This document shows, piece by piece, positions 62,901-64,000 of a stretch of DNA of 64,000 bases. A program made the position numbers and the translations under genes. Source of the DNA: Bacteroidales bacterium. Its GTDB lineage: Bacteria > Bacteroidota > Bacteroidia > Bacteroidales > GCA-2748055. The notes beneath the pieces are model-generated. The model was not told the DNA's origin. It did not search any database and saw nothing but the letters and a program-made list of their open reading frames with translations. Positions within the stretch are counted from its first letter, which is position 1; every line of letters begins with the position of its first letter. The stretch covers positions 32,267 through 96,266 of the forward strand of contig JARGFP010000019.1 in the NCBI GenBank assembly GCA_029210585.1, given 5' to 3'.

Positions 62901-63231
62901 GAAATCAGACATTAAGGATCTGGACAATGCGCTCGGGTTGGTAGAGTCGCTGCGAGGAGTATCCTTTTCATGGAAAGATTCCCAGGATCTGCCACAGCCC
63001 GGAAGTAAGCAGATCGGCCTGATCGCCCAGGAGGTAGAAATGGTCTTGCCAGAAGTTGTGACTGAAAATGCTGAGGGTTTGAAGGGGATCGCATACGATA
63101 AGCTCACTGCGGTGCTGATTGAAGCGGTAAAGGAGCAACAAGTGCAGATTGAAGCGTTGAAAGCGGAACAGGAGCATTACAGAGACCTGGAGGAAAGACT
63201 GCGCTTGCTGGAAGAGCAATTGGGTCAATAG
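59989..63231 (+). CDS. Large exported fibre-like protein with Peptidase S74 intramolecular chaperone
   Basis: 1080 aa. Signal peptide (1-19). N-terminal domain (about 20-130) with the SPLGFNYQGVARDAEGN motif typical of Bacteroidota surface proteins. Three copies of KGGFAVGGYN (about 263-360) are followed by roughly 25 imperfect 16-24-residue repeats of pattern (N/G)-N-T-x-G-x-x-N-x-F-(I/L/F)-G-x-x-(A/S)-G (about 400-890), probably a beta-solenoid or trimeric head. Then a connector, an S74 domain with SDISLKSDIKDLDNALG (expected Ser-Lys self-cleavage site), and a C-terminal coiled coil (about 1045-1080). The long N-terminal part is expected to be the mature fibre and the S74 part to fold and release. 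Confidence 0.88.
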   Translation: MKRFLLLTIFVLSALAIRAQSPLGFNYQGVARDAEGNVLAGASMTIRIGIMSHDELVWQEDHSVETNALGMFALIIGDQAAPKTGGSVAGFEEIPWDAGAFELSVSVDPGSGFIDLGRSDLMSVPFALYAQHSPHTNQSLELLGTELAITGGNSVDLSPLQDGVIDADADPENEIQDLTFSNGMIQLSQDPGSTAIDLDTRIGDLSGWKIRNDTVYSSRPVAIDYKNPETQEPLFEVKNDLGNPVFAVYNDGVVVYVDESKKGIKGGFAVGGYNSAKGTITQKYAHITPDSVMFWVPETPDARGVKGGFAVGGYNTGTKGPGVNLLEVSSTHTRIQFDTANSKGVKGGFAVGGYNTGSKAAPVNLMSLTQKNYMIGENAGWLVDSLGGKRNLFIGYEAGYNTTTGSFNSFIGYRSGYANTVGNYNSFVGYRAGLNADAFYNTFFGFEAGLNNTSGKNNIAIGYQAGYGGEEGITGLSNIFIGLNSGFSNTTGSSNIFMGTLSGTNNLTGQNNIFIGNGSGSRTENGNYNTYIGYLSGENAGNGITNDPSYNTFLGYQTGRNNVSGAYNTYIGYNAGYSGANASGSNNVMIGDNTGFENTSGYSNVFLGNSAGRNNTTGFRNVFIGTSSGYSNTTGQYNAFLGYLSGENNTTGTYNSFFGYRAGRNNSEGDWNAFYGFQAGYFNTLGENNSFFGPNSGFYNTTGNNNSFLGYFAGFNNTTGNNNTFIGYKAGFSGASASGINNVFIGVEAGYSNTLGSNNVGIGNLAGRNNTTGQFNVYLGTNAGNSNQTANYNTLIGYRSGQNTTAGYNTMVGYNSGILNTNGTNQAFYGYSAGSANTGSGNTFLGAEAGYYSGEGRGNVYIGTAAGRACEGSYNVFIGRYAGYREPSANNNKLIIENNYTNSDNANNALIYGDFGAKNLRFNATVGINRTDSESYGLVVDGGSSTLYSMLVYKGAYAFGNGFVSASDISLKSDIKDLDNALGLVESLRGVSFSWKDSQDLPQPGSKQIGLIAQEVEMVLPEVVTENAEGLKGIAYDKLTAVLIEAVKEQQVQIEALKAEQEHYRDLEERLRLLEEQLGQ

Positions 63232-63443
63232 TACAAACCCTTCTTACAGCTTTATACGGATAGGATACGAACTCCATTGCAGGGTAAGAGCCTATTTATT
63301 TGTTATATGGAAATCCCCCCGCGTGGCTGAAACATTTTTTGCTTGCGGCTTTAAGCCTCGATTACCCCTTTTGTCGTTGCGTTTTGCTGTCAGGTTTTGT
63401 CAGGAGTTTTCGGCTTGGTGTGATACACCTGCACCTAAGTTTT

Positions 63444-63451
63444 TATCTTTG
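63444..63451 (+). promoter_or_regulatory. -7 element of the methionine sulfoxide reductase gene
   Basis: TATCTTTG, predicted start near 63457, leader about 10 nt to the ATG at 63467. The rest of the gap 63232-63443 has only a short GGCTTTAAGCC hairpin and no gene. Confidence 0.55.
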
Positions 63452-63466
63452 CAAAAAAAAATCTGA

Positions 63467-63928
63467 ATGGACAAGCAAAAGAAAGCAGGACGGTACAGCA
63501 GGATATACAAACAGTTAGAGGAGCTCACTTCCAAACCAGGGACTCCCCTGTCCCGGATGGCAACAATTGCCGCGGTGCTGCACCATAAGATGGACCATTT
63601 TTTCTGGACGGGGTTTTACCTGCTGGAAGATGAGAGGCTGATCGTGGGTCCCTACCAGGGTCCGGTTGCGTGCCAGGAACTGGAAAGTGGCAAAGGGGTT
63701 TGCTGGGCAGCAGTGATCAGGGATACAGCGGTTATTGTTCCTGATGTAACTCAATTTCCCGGGCATATTGCGTGTGATGCAAGGTCCCAATCCGAAATAA
63801 CGCTTCCTGTAAAAGATAAAAACGGGAATTGCCGCGCGGTGCTCGATGTGGATTCAGGTGAAAAGGGCCAGTTTGATGAGGTCGACCAGCAGCATTTGGA
63901 TGCTATAATTAAATTAATCTATATATAA
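63467..63928 (+). CDS. msrC: Free methionine (R)-sulfoxide reductase (GAF-domain fRMsr)
   Basis: 153-aa single GAF domain. The three catalytic cysteines are C69 (GPVACQELE), C79 (GKGVCWAA) and C103 (FPGHIACDARSQSEI), with spacings 10 and 24 identical to those of E. coli fRMsr. It reduces free methionine-(R)-sulfoxide, complementing the exported MsrA at 13.6 kb, which acts on the S form in proteins. It has its own promoter. After the stop the window ends in 72 bp of A/T-rich sequence with no feature. Confidence 0.93.
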   Translation: MDKQKKAGRYSRIYKQLEELTSKPGTPLSRMATIAAVLHHKMDHFFWTGFYLLEDERLIVGPYQGPVACQELESGKGVCWAAVIRDTAVIVPDVTQFPGHIACDARSQSEITLPVKDKNGNCRAVLDVDSGEKGQFDEVDQQHLDAIIKLIYI

Positions 63929-64000
63929 TGTAAATATATAATTTAAATTATATTATTATTTATAATGTATTAAAGTTATATTACTATTGTTAAATTAATA

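Noticed and set aside
1..64000. tRNA or rRNA genes
   Set aside because: I looked for T-loop and anticodon-arm patterns and rRNA cores and found none that fold properly.

Overview
The window looks like a chromosomal segment of a Bacteroidota bacterium, probably from the Bacteroidales/Marinilabiliales side. The evidence is: TonB-dependent receptor plus DUF4249 lipoprotein pairing, a second outer-membrane receptor of the OMP_b-brl_3 type, DUF2027-Smr and DUF6588 proteins, ftsY next to rimO, a fused alpha/beta E1 dehydrogenase, and many upstream regions carrying the Bacteroidota promoter pattern (TTG near -33, TAnnTTTG near -7) with little Shine-Dalgarno signal. No rRNA, tRNA, CRISPR array, phage block or complete insertion sequence was seen.

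Layout. 1-9.3 kb is core housekeeping: ftsY (5' end cut by the window), rimO, clpC, gyrA and a TPR exported protein. 9.3-13.6 kb holds a small membrane protein, a secreted PQQ-type propeller and a TPR sensor kinase. 13.6-16.8 kb has an exported MsrA diverging from a three-gene AmmeMemoRadiSam operon (amrS-amrB-amrA). A candidate ~100-nt small RNA (16845-16946) precedes a sugar/H+ symporter at 17.0-18.5 kb. 18.6-25.6 kb has a secreted basic OB-fold protein and two outer-membrane receptor loci. 25.7-33.7 kb is metabolism: leuA, flavodoxin, 2-oxoacid dehydrogenase E1 and E2, an unknown protein and a class C serine hydrolase. 34.0-34.5 kb encodes a strongly structured, promoter-driven and terminator-ended RNA of about 430 nt that I cannot assign. 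34.7-41.7 kb is a DNA damage block: SRAP protein, Lon-N-domain protein, LexA-like S24 repressor, dinB and a short dnaE. Between repressor and dinB lie two identical-consensus operators (TGATTA-N5-TAATCA). 41.8-53.2 kb has relA, a second TPR sensor kinase, a YfcC transporter, DUF6588, rarA-kdsA, a LolA-like protein and rnpB (RNase P RNA). 53.2-64 kb has a Tat-exported Gfo/Idh/MocA oxidoreductase, DUF2027-Smr, queA, ltaE, a C69 peptidase, a 1080-aa S74 fibre protein and a free-methionine-sulfoxide reductase.

The most unusual signal is a recurring one. At six separate loci (9.6, 11.4, 34.0, 34.7, 48.3 and 52.6 kb) the last 20-80 bp of a transcription unit, including the stop codon or the terminator arm, is repeated in tandem just downstream of itself. 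Each locus has its own sequence and its own period (38, 83, 44, 53, 39 and 44 bp), so these are not copies of one dispersed element. Five are ends of unrelated protein genes and one is the end of the unassigned structured RNA. I call them 3'-end echoes; their origin and role are unknown.

How the genes work together: most are independent household functions. The clear functional groups are the AmmeMemoRadiSam operon, the E2-E1 operon, the receptor/DUF4249 pair, the rarA-kdsA overlap, the C69-ltaE pair, and the repressor-dinB-dnaE damage-tolerance cassette.
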